The notes under the pieces are model-generated. The model saw only the letters and a list, made by a program, of their open reading frames with translations. It was not told the origin of the DNA and searched no databases. This document shows, one piece after another, positions 9,004 through 22,280 of a stretch of 64,000 nt of DNA (its first letter is position 1; each line of letters begins with the position of its first letter). Position numbers and translations under genes: made by a program. The stretch lies in assembly GCF_048213115.1 (NCBI RefSeq), contig NZ_CP172404.1, forward strand, positions 1,240,001 to 1,304,000, written 5' to 3'. Origin of the DNA: Niveibacterium terrae (lineage in GTDB: Bacteria > Pseudomonadota > Gammaproteobacteria > Burkholderiales > Rhodocyclaceae).

Positions 9004-10206
9004 ATGGACTCATGTCCCGCGGAGCGGATGCCCGTGCTGCTGTTCGGAGCCTTCGACAGGCACAATTTCGGCGACATGCTCTTTGCGCATGTCGCGCAGG
9101 CTCTGCTGCCCGGGATTTCGCTGCGCCACGCCGGACTCGCTGACCGCGATCTGCGCGCGCAGGGCGGCCACCGGGTCCATGCCTTGTCCCGCCTTGCCGC
9201 GGGAGAGCGCGATGCGCTGCTGATCCACGTCGGCGGTGAAATACTGAGCTGCGATGCCTGGCGGGCCGCAGTGATGTTGCTGCCCGATCCCGGCTTTCAA
9301 TCCGTCGTCGCCCGTCTGGATTCCTCGCCCGACGAGAAGCTCCGTTGGGCGAAGAGTTTCCTCGGATCTTCGGCCCTCGCGCCCTATTCGGCTTCCCGAC
9401 TGAAGTATCCGTGTCTTGCGCGGGTCGTCTATGCCGGGGTCGGCGGCGTCGAGCTCGGGCGCTGTCCGGCGCAGCTGCGCCGCGAAGTGCTTGCCGACCT
9501 CGAAGCCGCGCAGGCGATTGGCGTCCGGGACTCGCTGACCCGTGCACAACTCGAGGCCGCGGGTCTGTCCGCGCGGCTGATCCCCGATCCGGTCGTGATG
9601 ATCGATGAGCTCTTCGGCGCGAGGATACGGGCACGCTCATCCCGGCCCGCATTGGCCGCCATCCTGAAGAACTTTCCCGAAGGCTATCTCGCGGTTCAGT
9701 GCAGCGCCGATTTCGGCGATGACCGCACTCTGCAGGCGATCGCAACGGGGCTGCGGCGAGTCGCCGCCCGGACCGGTCTGGGCGTGGTTCTGTTCCGCGC
9801 CGGCGCCGCGCCCTGGCACGACGATCTCGCTGTGCTGGGGAGGCTGGCGGGCCGGATGCCCGGGGGGGGCGCTCTGTTCGAATCGCTGAACATCTGGGAC
9901 ATCTGCGCCCTGATCGCGGCTAGCCGGGGCTATTGCGGCAGCAGCCTGCACGGTCGAATCCTGGCGAGCGCATTCGCGCTGCCGCGCCTGAGTCTTCTCC
10001 ATCCGGCTTCTGGCGCCCGGCCGGGAAAGCTCGCCGCTTATCTGGCGACCTGGGAAATCCCGGGCTTGCCGACCACCGTGACGCCCGAGCACCTTGAGCC
10101 GGGCCTGAGCGCTGCGCTGGAGGCCGATCCCCTGCGCCTTGCGGCGCGTGCCACAGAGCTTGCCGGGCTTTACCGCACGGGTTTTGCCGGGCTCGTCGCG
10201 CTCTGA
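9004..10206 (+). CDS. Polysaccharide pyruvyl transferase family protein
   Basis: 400 residues. The N-terminus shows the family's NFGDMLFAHVA motif followed by a HVGGEIL segment. The C-terminal half has GYLAVQCS and the conserved SRGYCGSSLHGRI stretch that contributes to nucleotide/PEP binding. Members transfer pyruvyl from PEP to exopolysaccharide or S-layer-linked sugars; others are divergent. No other polysaccharide genes lie nearby, so the substrate is unknown. ATG 9004 has GGAG upstream; ATG 9028 is an alternative. Confidence 0.82.
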   Translation: MDSCPAERMPVLLFGAFDRHNFGDMLFAHVAQALLPGISLRHAGLADRDLRAQGGHRVHALSRLAAGERDALLIHVGGEILSCDAWRAAVMLLPDPGFQSVVARLDSSPDEKLRWAKSFLGSSALAPYSASRLKYPCLARVVYAGVGGVELGRCPAQLRREVLADLEAAQAIGVRDSLTRAQLEAAGLSARLIPDPVVMIDELFGARIRARSSRPALAAILKNFPEGYLAVQCSADFGDDRTLQAIATGLRRVAARTGLGVVLFRAGAAPWHDDLAVLGRLAGRMPGGGALFESLNIWDICALIAASRGYCGSSLHGRILASAFALPRLSLLHPASGARPGKLAAYLATWEIPGLPTTVTPEHLEPGLSAALEADPLRLAARATELAGLYRTGFAGLVAL

Positions 10207-10347
10207 GCGAGCGGCGCACCGCGCGCTCGACGGGTTCCGAAGGCAGGGCTTGCGGGCCTTCCTGGCCATCCCTTCCCATCTCTGATAGGTTTGTTCCTCT
10301 TGGCTGAACGGGAAGACCGTCTCTGGCCGCTCGATCCGGGTGTTGGA

Positions 10348-11397
10348 ATGCGTTATTTCAGGTTTTCGATTTTCGTCACGCTTCTGTGCGTCGTGCTCGC
10401 TTTCCTGTGGGGGCGGGGGCACGCGGAAGGGGGACTGGCCGCGGTGACCGTCGCGCTGCTGCTGGGCGTCATGGAGGTGAGCCTCTCCTTCGACAACGCG
10501 GTCGTCAATGCCGCAGTGCTCAAGCAGATGGATCAGCGCTGGCGGCAGATCTTCCTGACCGTCGGCATCCTGATCGCGGTGTTCGGGATGAGGCTGGTCT
10601 TCCCGATTGTCGTCGTCGCGGTCGCGACGGGGCAGGGGGCGCTCGAGGTCGCGCATATGGCGCTCGCGACGCCCGACGAATATGCTCGCCACCTGAGCGC
10701 CGCCCATGCCGGAATCGCCTCTTTTGGCGGCATGTTCCTGCTCCTGGTCTTCCTCTCCTTCCTGTTCGACGAGGGCAAGGAGCTGCACTGGCTGGGCAAG
10801 GTAGAACAGTGGCTCTCCCGGCTCGGCAAGCTCGACTCGGCCGGGATCATCGTCGCGCTCGGTGCTCTGCTGCTCGCCCAGGCCTTTCTTCCCGTCGATG
10901 CGGCGACCCGTCTGGCGGTCGTCGTCGCCGGAATCGGCGGCGTCTTCCTCCATGTCGTCGTGGCCAGCCTCAGCCGTTTCTTCGACGGCGAGGACGAGGC
11001 CGCGCTGACCCGGGTCGCAAAACGCTCCGGCGTGATGGGCTTCCTCTATCTGGAAGTGCTCGACGCTTCGTTTTCTTTCGATGGGGTGATCGGCGCTTTC
11101 GCGATCACCCGCGACGTCGTCATCATCATGTTGGGTCTGGCGATCGGTGCGATGTTCGTCCGCTCGCTGACCGTCTATCTGGTCGAGAAGGGCGTTCTCG
11201 ACGAGTTCGTGTTCCTCGAGCATGGCGCGCACTACGCGATCGGCGCGCTCGCGCTGATCATGTTCGGGAGCATCGTCTGGCACATCAGCGAAGTCGTGAC
11301 CGGCCTGATCGGCGTTGGCTTCATCGCTGCGGCTCTGGCGTCTTCGCTCGCCTACCGGAGGAGTAAACCGCTCGGCGCGGCTGGGCTGCCGGACTGA
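10348..11397 (+). CDS. DUF475 (TerC/YkoY-like) integral membrane protein
   Basis: 349 residues with about nine hydrophobic helices. The family hallmark appears twice in related form: MEVSLSFDNAVVNA in the first half and LDASFSFDGVIGAFAIT in the second. These acidic intramembrane motifs are shared with TerC-type transporters, which are linked to metal export and tellurite resistance. The exact substrate of DUF475 proteins is not established. ATG 10348 is preferred to an upstream in-frame start at 10291 because the extra residues are not membrane-like. It is a single-gene unit between the pyruvyl transferase and tricorn genes. Confidence 0.85.
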   Translation: MRYFRFSIFVTLLCVVLAFLWGRGHAEGGLAAVTVALLLGVMEVSLSFDNAVVNAAVLKQMDQRWRQIFLTVGILIAVFGMRLVFPIVVVAVATGQGALEVAHMALATPDEYARHLSAAHAGIASFGGMFLLLVFLSFLFDEGKELHWLGKVEQWLSRLGKLDSAGIIVALGALLLAQAFLPVDAATRLAVVVAGIGGVFLHVVVASLSRFFDGEDEAALTRVAKRSGVMGFLYLEVLDASFSFDGVIGAFAITRDVVIIMLGLAIGAMFVRSLTVYLVEKGVLDEFVFLEHGAHYAIGALALIMFGSIVWHISEVVTGLIGVGFIAAALASSLAYRRSKPLGAAGLPD

Positions 11398-11551
11398 AAG
11401 CGCTTCGTCCCAACATCCGCTTCGCCGGATGACCCTGATTCTTCTCAGAGGATCGCCTGATCCGCCCGGCTGAGGGACAATATCCCCCTGTGCGCGGCGC
11501 CGCTGGGCGTCGACGAAGGCCGCCCGCGGCGGTACACGTCTGGAGATTCCG

Positions 11552-14500
11552 ATGAAGAAGAAGCGCCTGGCCTTCTGCCTGGCTATGTTGTTCGCGTCCG
11601 TGGCGCCGGCTCTGGCCGGTTCCGCGTATTACCGTTTCCCGGCCCTGCACCAGGACACGCTGATCTTCACCGCCGAGGGCGATCTGTGGAGTGCGGCGGC
11701 GAGTGGAGGCGAGGCTCGCCGATTGACATCCCATGCAGCCGAGGAGACGCGCGCGGCGATCTCGCCCGACGGGCGCTGGATCGCATTCTCGGCGGCCTAT
11801 GAGGGACCGATCGAGGTCTATGTGATGCCGACCGCGGGGGGAAAACCCCAGCGCGTCAGTTTCGAAGGGAGTCGCGCTTTCGCGATCGGCTGGACCGCAC
11901 AGGGCGAAGTGCTCTATTCGAGCTTCGCGGCCACCGGGCCGGCTTCGCAGCGTATGGTTGCCGCGGTCGATCCGAAGACGCTGGCGAAACGGGTCTTCCC
12001 GCTCGCCGATGCGAACGATGCGGCACTCTCCGAGGACGGCAAGACGCTCTATTTCGTGCGCTTCGGCCTCGCCGAAACCCGCGATAATGTGCGCGCCTAT
12101 CGCGGCGGCGCGCTCTCCCAGCTCTGGCGCTACGAGCTGGGCGGCGCCGAAGCGCAGAGGATTGGGCCGACCGACGTGAACCTGCGCCGTCCGATGCTCT
12201 GGCAGGGCAAGCTCTATGTCGTCAGCGATCGCGACGGCCACGACAAGCTCTGGGAGTTCTCGCTCGACGGCCAGCCGATCCGGGCGTTGACCGACAATCG
12301 CGACTTCGAAGTGCGCAGCGCGAGTCTTGACGCCGGTCGCATCGCCTATCAGCTCGGCGCCGATCTGCATCTCCTTGATCTCGCGAGTGGCGCCGACCGG
12401 ATCGTCTCGCCTGAGCTCGTGTCGGATTTCGACCAGACGCGCGCGCGTTGGATCGAGCACCCGCAGCGCTATATGACGACCGCATTGCTCAGCCCCGATG
12501 GCGGCAGCGTCGCGGTCACCGCCCGTGGCCACGCGGTGCTGGCCGGGGTCGGGCCGCGCCGCCGCGTCGAGCTGAACCAGCCGGCTGCGAGCCGCCTCGC
12601 CTTCGCGGTGGCGAGCGCCGATGGGCACTGGGTCTATGCGATCTGCGATGCGAGCGGAGAACAGGAAGTCTGGCGCTTCCCGGCCGATGGAGGCGAGGGC
12701 AAAGCCCTGACCCATGATGGATCCGTTCAGCGCCGCCATCTCTTCCCTTCACCAGATGGCAAGTGGATCGCGCATGACGATCTGCGCGGTCGTCTTTGGC
12801 TGCTCGACCTCGCGACCGGCATCAACCGGCTGATTGACGACGGAGGCAAGTTCGGCTCCGATGGCTACGACTTTGTGCGCTGGTCGCCGGACGGGCGCGC
12901 GATTGCGCTCGCGCGCCCGAACTCCGCGCTGTTGCGCAGCCAGATCGGGCTGTACTCGCTGGAACAGGGAAAGACCCACTGGCTCTCCAGCGACAAGTAT
13001 GAGTCGGGCTCGCCAGCCTTCAGCCCCGATGGGCGCTGGCTCTACTTTCTGTCCGACCGCAGCTTCAAGGTCAGCGGCAATCCTTCGCCGTGGGGCGACC
13101 GCAACCTGGGCCCCTCGTTCGAGCGCCGCACGAAGATCTACGCGCTGTCGCTGCAGGCGGGCAACCGCTTCCCGTTTGCCGCGCCTGATGAGTTGAACGC
13201 AGCAGGCTCTGACGAGAAGGGCAAGGAGAGCAAGGCGAAGGAGAAGATTCCGGCGATCGACTGGACCGGTTTGGCTTCCCGGCTCTTCGAAGTGCCGCTG
13301 CCGGCCAGCGACTATGAAAATCTCGCGCTCGATGCGCAGCGCCTTTACTTCCTCGACAAGGCCGAGGAAGGCAGCGCGCTGAAGACGCTGAAAGTTGGCT
13401 TCGCACATGAGTACAAGCCCGAAGTGTTCGCCCCCAAGGTGTCCAACTTCGCGCTGGACGCCAAGGGCAAGAAGCTGCTGTTTCTGCGCCCGGCCGGTGC
13501 GAACATCGAGATGTATGTCGTCGATGCCGGCGCGAAGGCGCCCGCCGAGCTCGCGTCGAATGCGCTCAGGCTTGGCGACTGGGCGCTGCGCATCGAGCCG
13601 CGCGAAGAGTGGCGGCAGATGTTCAATGATGCCTGGCGTCTGCACCGCGACCACTTCTATGACCCCGCGCTGCGCGGAGTGGACTGGCGAGCGACGAGAA
13701 AGAAGTACGAGGCCTTGCTCGATCGGGTCAGCGATCGCAACGAATTGGACGATCTGCTCGGACAGATGAACGCCGAGCTCACCGCGCTGCACTCTCAGGT
13801 CGTTCCCGGAGACGTGCGCTCCGCGCGGGAAGTCGCATCACCCGCCGGACTGGGCGCGGTGCTCGAAGCAGGAGACCAGGGCTGGCGCGTTGCGCATATC
13901 TACCGGACCGAGGCCGAGCTGCCCTCTGAGCGCTCGCCGCTCGCCGCGCCCGGAGTCGATGTCCGCGAAGGAGACTGGATCCTGTCGGTCAATCGCCGAT
14001 CCACCCGGGGCGTGCGTGACATCGCGGAACTGCTCGCGCACCAGGCCGGACAGCAGGTGCTGCTCGAAGTGAAGCGGGGAGGGGAGGCTGCGCGCAAGAT
14101 CGTCGTGACTCCAGTCAGCGCGGCCCAGCAGACTGCGCTGCGCTACGGCGACTGGGAGATTTCCCGGCGCGAGATCGTCGAGAAGATCAGTGGCGGCCGC
14201 TTTGGCTACCTGCACCTGAGGGCGATGGGCGCCGGAGACATCGCGAGCTTTGCCCGCGAGTTCTACGCGCAGTTCGATCGCGATGGCCTGATCATCGACG
14301 TGCGGCGCAACAACGGCGGCAACATCGACAGCTGGATCATCGAGAAACTGCTCCGGCGCGCCTGGGCCTTCTGGTCGCCGCGCGGCGCTCAGCCGTATAC
14401 GAACATGCAGCAGACTTTCCGTGGCCGCCTGGTTGTGCTGACCGATGGTCTGACCTACTCGGATGGTGAGACTTTCTCGGCGGGGATCAAGGCGCTTGGA

Positions 14501-14803
14501 CTGGGCCCGCTGATCGGGACCCGGACCGCCGGGGCGGGAGTCTGGCTCTCGGACAGCACTGGCCTCGTCGATAACGGCCGTGCGCGGGTCGCCGAACATG
14601 CGCAGTTCCTGGTCGAAGGAGGAAAGTGGGCGGTCGAAGGTGTCGGCGTGGTGCCGGACATCGAAGTCGACAACCTTCCGCATGCGAGTTTCCAGGGGAA
14701 GGACGCGCAGCTCGAAGCGGCGATCGCGAACCTCAAGCAGCAGCTCGCCGAGAGGCCCGTGCCGGCTTTGAAGCCGCAGAGCATCCCCCCCGTCGCGCAC
14801 TAG
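11552..14803 (+). CDS. Secreted tricorn-type protease
   Basis: 1083 residues. A signal peptide (MKKKRLAFCLAMLFASV...ALA) is followed by two beta-propeller regions rich in SPDGRW-type repeats (residues ~30-330 and ~330-690), a core region with NDAWRLHRDHFYDP, a PDZ domain (~780-850) and an S41-type peptidase domain. The nucleophilic Ser is in TYSDGETFS, the catalytic His probably in TALHSQV, and the Glu in VEGVGVVPD. Tricorn enzymes degrade peptides; this one should act in the periplasm. A strong terminator follows 25 bp after the stop. Length matches the usual ~1050-1100 residues. Confidence 0.9.
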   Translation: MKKKRLAFCLAMLFASVAPALAGSAYYRFPALHQDTLIFTAEGDLWSAAASGGEARRLTSHAAEETRAAISPDGRWIAFSAAYEGPIEVYVMPTAGGKPQRVSFEGSRAFAIGWTAQGEVLYSSFAATGPASQRMVAAVDPKTLAKRVFPLADANDAALSEDGKTLYFVRFGLAETRDNVRAYRGGALSQLWRYELGGAEAQRIGPTDVNLRRPMLWQGKLYVVSDRDGHDKLWEFSLDGQPIRALTDNRDFEVRSASLDAGRIAYQLGADLHLLDLASGADRIVSPELVSDFDQTRARWIEHPQRYMTTALLSPDGGSVAVTARGHAVLAGVGPRRRVELNQPAASRLAFAVASADGHWVYAICDASGEQEVWRFPADGGEGKALTHDGSVQRRHLFPSPDGKWIAHDDLRGRLWLLDLATGINRLIDDGGKFGSDGYDFVRWSPDGRAIALARPNSALLRSQIGLYSLEQGKTHWLSSDKYESGSPAFSPDGRWLYFLSDRSFKVSGNPSPWGDRNLGPSFERRTKIYALSLQAGNRFPFAAPDELNAAGSDEKGKESKAKEKIPAIDWTGLASRLFEVPLPASDYENLALDAQRLYFLDKAEEGSALKTLKVGFAHEYKPEVFAPKVSNFALDAKGKKLLFLRPAGANIEMYVVDAGAKAPAELASNALRLGDWALRIEPREEWRQMFNDAWRLHRDHFYDPALRGVDWRATRKKYEALLDRVSDRNELDDLLGQMNAELTALHSQVVPGDVRSAREVASPAGLGAVLEAGDQGWRVAHIYRTEAELPSERSPLAAPGVDVREGDWILSVNRRSTRGVRDIAELLAHQAGQQVLLEVKRGGEAARKIVVTPVSAAQQTALRYGDWEISRREIVEKISGGRFGYLHLRAMGAGDIASFAREFYAQFDRDGLIIDVRRNNGGNIDSWIIEKLLRRAWAFWSPRGAQPYTNMQQTFRGRLVVLTDGLTYSDGETFSAGIKALGLGPLIGTRTAGAGVWLSDSTGLVDNGRARVAEHAQFLVEGGKWAVEGVGVVPDIEVDNLPHASFQGKDAQLEAAIANLKQQLAERPVPALKPQSIPPVAH

Positions 14804-14828
14804 AGCTGTTCTCATCCCGAGGAGAAAG

Positions 14829-14856
14829 GGCCGATCCAGTGGATCGGCCTTTTTTT
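14829..14856 (+). terminator. Intrinsic terminator of the tricorn gene
   Basis: A perfect 9-bp stem GGCCGATCC/GGATCGGCC with an AGT loop is followed by seven T residues. Confidence 0.95.
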
Positions 14857-14877
14857 CAGACTTCGGGAACTTCTCGC

Positions 14878-14906
14878 TTGACAGGGCGGGGGGGGGGGCG
14901 TAAATT
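14878..14906 (+). promoter_or_regulatory. rRNA operon promoter P1 (TTGACA-17-TAAATT)
   Basis: The -35 TTGACA (14878-14883) and -10 TAAATT (14901-14906) are 17 bp apart. The spacer contains an uninterrupted run of 11 G (14888-14898), which is unusual for an rRNA promoter and prone to length change. It lies ~330 bp upstream of the 16S gene, at the usual place for the distal of two promoters. Confidence 0.75.
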
Positions 14907-15027
14907 CCGTCTCCCTGCTGCTGACGCGGTAACAAATCAGCGACAGGGGTTGAACGGTTTGCCGGTTTTCGGTTTTGTTGAAACCTTCGGGTTTGCGAAA
15001 TTGAAAACGAAATAAAAAACAAAACGT

Positions 15028-15056
15028 TTGACAGAGTGGTTCGGTTCTGACATAAT
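15028..15056 (+). promoter_or_regulatory. rRNA operon promoter P2 (TTGACA-17-CATAAT)
   Basis: The -35 TTGACA (15028-15033) and -10 CATAAT (15051-15056) are 17 bp apart, about 185 bp before the 16S gene. An A/T-rich stretch with A tracts (15001-15026) lies directly upstream and could act as an UP element. Confidence 0.8.
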
Positions 15057-15240
15057 CTCACCTCTCGCTGCAACGCAAACAACGTTTCGCTGCAGCAGCG
15101 CCGAAAGGCAACGATCTTTAAAAATTTGAACAATCGATAAGTGTGGGTGCTCAGGTGATGCGAATTGCAGCTTGTCTGCAATGTAGCAAAAATATTGAGT
15201 GCCAACCAAGTCAGCAATGATGAGTTTGGCCATTTGGATT

Positions 15241-16776
<1,536 letters not shown>

Positions 16777-16839
16777 GAGCAAAGCAGAGCTTGAGCTCCC
16801 ACAACTTATCGGTTGTTCATTAAAAGCGAGAAGCTACAT

Positions 16840-16916
16840 GGGTCTGTAGCTCAGCCGGTTAGAGCATCGTCTTGATAAGGCGGGGGTCGTTGGTTCGAAT
16901 CCAACCAGACCCACCA
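16840..16916 (+). tRNA. tRNA-Ile (GAT anticodon)
   Basis: 77 nt with encoded CCA. The acceptor stem GGGTCTG pairs with CAGACCC, the T loop is GGTTCGAATCC and anticodon GAT is at 16874-16876. It is in the usual 16S-23S spacer position. Confidence 0.97.
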
Positions 16917-16946
16917 GTGAAAACTGGTGTGGCAGTGACACGGAAA

Positions 16947-17022
16947 GGGGCTGTAGCTCAGTTGGGAGAGCGCCTGCTTTGCAAGCAGGATGTCGTCGGT
17001 TCGATCCCGTCCAGCTCCACCA
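16947..17022 (+). tRNA. tRNA-Ala (TGC anticodon)
   Basis: 76 nt with encoded CCA. The acceptor stem GGGGCTG pairs with CAGCTCC (one G-T pair), and anticodon TGC is at 16980-16982. It is the second tRNA of the rRNA spacer. Confidence 0.97.
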
Positions 17023-17278
17023 AGAATGTGTTTCTCGCGAAACAGAACTAGAAGCGTCGTGAATGAAGAGTGAGCACTCCTCATCCATGACTCCTCTGGA
17101 GTCCTGTTCTTTAAAAATCTGGAAGGCATGAAATCAAAACAACGCTGTGTGTTGTTTTGAATGAGGTTGTGATTGCATCGACGAATTCATCCTATTGAAC
17201 CAGCGATGAAGACGTCAGACATTAAATGCTGAGTTGCACCTGTGACTTTCCTTGGGAAACCAAGGGTTCAAGGTTATA

Positions 17279-20164
<2,886 letters not shown>

Positions 20165-20243
20165 TATAACCTTGAGTAATCAAGGTGCGACGCAAGCTTT
20201 AATGTGCGACAATCGCAACCTAATTCATGCCTTTCCAGTTTCA

Positions 20244-20359
20244 GCCTGACGCCCATAGCGCTTTGGTCCCACTCCTTCCCATCCCGAACAGGACAGTGAA
20301 ACGAAGCCGCGCCGATGATATTGCGCTTCTTGCGTGAGAAAGTAGGTCAGCGTCAGGCT
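20244..20359 (+). rRNA. rrf: 5S ribosomal RNA
   Basis: ~116 nt. The terminal helix is GCCTGACG with CGTCAGGC(T), and the core CCATCCCGAACAGGACAGTG is typical of proteobacterial 5S. It is followed by the operon terminator. Confidence 0.95.
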
Positions 20360-20368
20360 ACCCATTCC

Positions 20369-20403
20369 AACACCCCCTCGCCTCAAATGGCGCAGGGGGT
20401 GTT
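20369..20403 (+). terminator. rRNA operon terminator
   Basis: A long stem AACACCCCCTCGCC/GGCGCAGGGGGTGTT (one bulge) with loop TCAAAT lies 10 nt after the 5S gene. Its T tract is short (TTCTCGTTT). Confidence 0.8.
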
Positions 20404-20453
20404 CTCGTTTACAAAGCCGGGAATGCGCAACGCAATGCTTGGCGCCGCCTGAG

Positions 20454-20479
20454 CCGGTCGGCTCTGCAAAGCCGACCGG
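20454..20479. terminator. Hairpin between the rRNA operon and the thioredoxin gene
   Basis: A perfect 10-bp stem CCGGTCGGCT/AGCCGACCGG with loop CTGCAA. It lies ~60 nt beyond the 3' end of the minus-strand thioredoxin gene but has no T tract on either strand, so it could be a weak terminator or an mRNA-stabilising hairpin. Confidence 0.4.
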
Positions 20480-20539
20480 ACCCAAACTTCTCCCGCACGC
20501 GGGCGAGGGGCCTGCAAAAATGAGTGGGGTGAGCCCGTA

Positions 20540-21019
20540 TCAGTGGGCGGCGAGCGTGTCGAATACGGCGAGAACCTCGGCCTCGCCCATTGATCGGGCC
20601 GAGGCCAGCTCGCCGGCGGCTGTCGCCTTGAGCAGCTGGCCCCTGGAGTCGAGCACTGCGACTGCGGGAATGCCCTTCTTGGTCGGGTTTCCGTAGCGAT
20701 TGACGATGTCCATGTTGTGGTCCCAGTTGCCGATCTCGACCTTGGTCAAGACGAAGCGGCGGGAGAGCTTTTTGGCCACTTTATCGTTTGCCATCTGGCG
20801 TGCCAGCGCACGGCAATCCGGGCACCAGTTCGCACCGAAGATCACGAGAACCTGCCTTCTGGATGCCTTGGCCTTCGCAAGCGCGTGGGCGAGTTCGGCA
20901 TTCGCATCCGCTTTTTCATCGTAGGCGGGCGCTTCGCTGGGCGTGGCCGCATGAACGCAGGGAGTGATGAAGGTGAACGCGGCGAAAAGCGCTGCGGCGG
21001 TAAGCTTCAAACGGGGCAT
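20540..21019 (-). CDS. Periplasmic thioredoxin-family protein
   Basis: 159 residues. A signal peptide (MPRLKLTAAALFAAFTFITP...HAA) precedes a thioredoxin fold with redox motif NWCPDCRAL and a cis-proline segment KGIPAVAVLD. The family reduces or isomerises disulfides outside the cytoplasm; this form resembles small TlpA/thioredoxin-like exported proteins. ATG 21019 is chosen because it begins the signal peptide; the frame upstream does not look coding. It lies between the rRNA operon and the ybiB paralogue, 70 bp from the latter and on the same strand. Confidence 0.85.
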   Translation of the reverse strand: MPRLKLTAAALFAAFTFITPCVHAATPSEAPAYDEKADANAELAHALAKAKASRRQVLVIFGANWCPDCRALARQMANDKVAKKLSRRFVLTKVEIGNWDHNMDIVNRYGNPTKKGIPAVAVLDSRGQLLKATAAGELASARSMGEAEVLAVFDTLAAH

Positions 21020-21089
21020 CGGTAGTCCTGAATCAGTTCGGAAAGTCATTTTATCAACGGTGAAGGGCAGGATCTGCGGGCTTGGGCCA

Positions 21090-22064
21090 TCACGAGTGCC
21101 GGCCGTAGCCGACCGCGACCATCGCCTTTGCGTGGTCCAGGTCGCTCGCGTAGCCGCTGGCGACGAAGCAGGCGGCAAGCTGGTTGGCGAGCGGGACAGG
21201 AGTCGGCTTCCGACCGTCCAGCATGTCGTCGATATACGCGGCAACTGCGACCGGATCGGCCGGGGTGGGAGTCTGCTGAGGGGAGGCTGGAAAGCTGTCC
21301 TCCTCATAGAGCACGCGACCCTCTCCGCCTGAAAACCAGCTGATCCGCGGCCGTCGCTCCGGATTCGCATAGGGCTCGCCATCGGTCGCCCGCATCAGTA
21401 TCGCCTCGGAGCAAGTCGCGGCGAGTACCTGGGCGAGATTTTCGAGCATTCCGGTGTCGCTGGAGCAGATCAGGCGCAGGCTGTGGCCGGGCGCCGGATC
21501 GAGCAGGCGTGCGAGCTGGTGACCCAGGTTGCGTGCGCCCAGTTCGGTCCGCAATGCGAGCAGGCGGTCGAGCTCGGGGGAGAGCAACTGGGTCGGTAGC
21601 AGTGCGAGTTTGCGCATCGTCAGCGCTTCCTGGGCCTCGCTGATCGAACGTGCGGCTTCAAAGCCGAGCGCTTCGAAAACGGCGAAGCTGGGCGCGGGCG
21701 TCGAGTCGCCCAGTCCGCCATGCACGAGAACCGGGACGCCGGCACGCGCCAGCCTCAAGGCGAGCGCGGGCATCAGGTTGACCTGACGATGGTGGGCCGA
21801 ATAGCTGGGAATGATCGCGAGTTTGCGCGGGCTGTTCGGCAATGCGAGGCGGCGCGTGACTGCGGTCAGGGCGCGGGCGAAGCCTGTCATCTCATCGCTG
21901 CTGCAGCCTTTCCAGCGCAGCGCGACCATCAGGGCTCCGAGCTGGAGTGGCGTAGCCTTTCCCTGCAGCACAGAGGACAGGAGCTGATGGGCTTCGTCGC
22001 ATTCGAGATCTTCGCACGCGGCCGGCCCGCGCCCGATTTTGGCAAGCGCGGTGGTGACGTCCAT
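21090..22064 (-). CDS. ybiB: TrpD2/YbiB-family protein (anthranilate phosphoribosyltransferase paralogue), copy 1
   Basis: 324 residues. The N-terminal helical domain (EAHQLLSSVLQGKATPLQLGALMVALRWKG) and the following segments match the glycosyl transferase family 3 fold of TrpD. The PRPP/anthranilate residues of true TrpD are replaced (SYSAHHRQVNLMPALA, HGGLGDSTPAPS). Family members such as E. coli YbiB bind nucleic acid and are not tryptophan enzymes. A good ribosome binding site (TACGGAGG) precedes ATG 22064. Its 268-bp upstream region carries a consensus sigma-54 promoter and two NtrC-like sites, so this copy is probably nitrogen-controlled. Confidence 0.85.
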   Translation of the reverse strand: MDVTTALAKIGRGPAACEDLECDEAHQLLSSVLQGKATPLQLGALMVALRWKGCSSDEMTGFARALTAVTRRLALPNSPRKLAIIPSYSAHHRQVNLMPALALRLARAGVPVLVHGGLGDSTPAPSFAVFEALGFEAARSISEAQEALTMRKLALLPTQLLSPELDRLLALRTELGARNLGHQLARLLDPAPGHSLRLICSSDTGMLENLAQVLAATCSEAILMRATDGEPYANPERRPRISWFSGGEGRVLYEEDSFPASPQQTPTPADPVAVAAYIDDMLDGRKPTPVPLANQLAACFVASGYASDLDHAKAMVAVGYGRHS

Positions 22065-22172
22065 CGATAAAACCTCCGTAAAGGGGTTGATTTGAATTCA
22101 CGGCAGGCGATTGATCACCTTGCCTTTGTTGTGCTCTCGGAAGTGAGGCCGCGGAATATTTGCTCTGGGATT

Positions 22173-22188
22173 AGCAAGCGGCATGCCA
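22173..22188 (-). promoter_or_regulatory. Sigma-54 (-24/-12) promoter of ybiB copy 1
   Basis: The minus strand reads TGGCATGCCGCTTGCT, matching the consensus TGGCAYR-N4-TTGCW at every fixed position. Predicted transcription start is near 22162, leaving a ~98-nt leader before ATG 22064. Confidence 0.8.
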
Positions 22189-22242
22189 CGGGCGATGCGC
22201 TTGATGCTGCGGTCTTTGAGCGAAACCGCACACGGCGGTCAC

Positions 22243-22257
22243 GCACCAGATTGGCGC
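22243..22257. promoter_or_regulatory. NtrC-like enhancer site, proximal
   Basis: GCACC-AGATT-GGCGC resembles the NtrC dyad GCACC-N5-GGTGC with one mismatch. It is centred ~88 bp upstream of the predicted sigma-54 start. Confidence 0.6.
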
Positions 22258-22280
22258 GCGCTCCGGGCTGCTAGCATTGC

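Larger units (their letters stand above)
14857..15240 (+). other. rRNA operon leader region with boxA-like antitermination signal
   Basis: This 384-bp stretch has no protein gene. It holds the two promoters above and the transcribed leader. Around 15113-15125 the sequence GATCTTTAAAAA resembles boxA and leads into the TTTGAACAATCGATAAG segment typical of proteobacterial rRNA leaders. A second boxA-like TTCTTTAAAAATC occurs at 17107-17119, before the 23S gene. Confidence 0.75.

Noticed and set aside
16834..17129. Minus-strand frames across the tRNA-Ile/tRNA-Ala region (WTGSNRRHPACKAG-like products)
   Set aside because: Classic false genes produced by translating tRNA genes in antisense.
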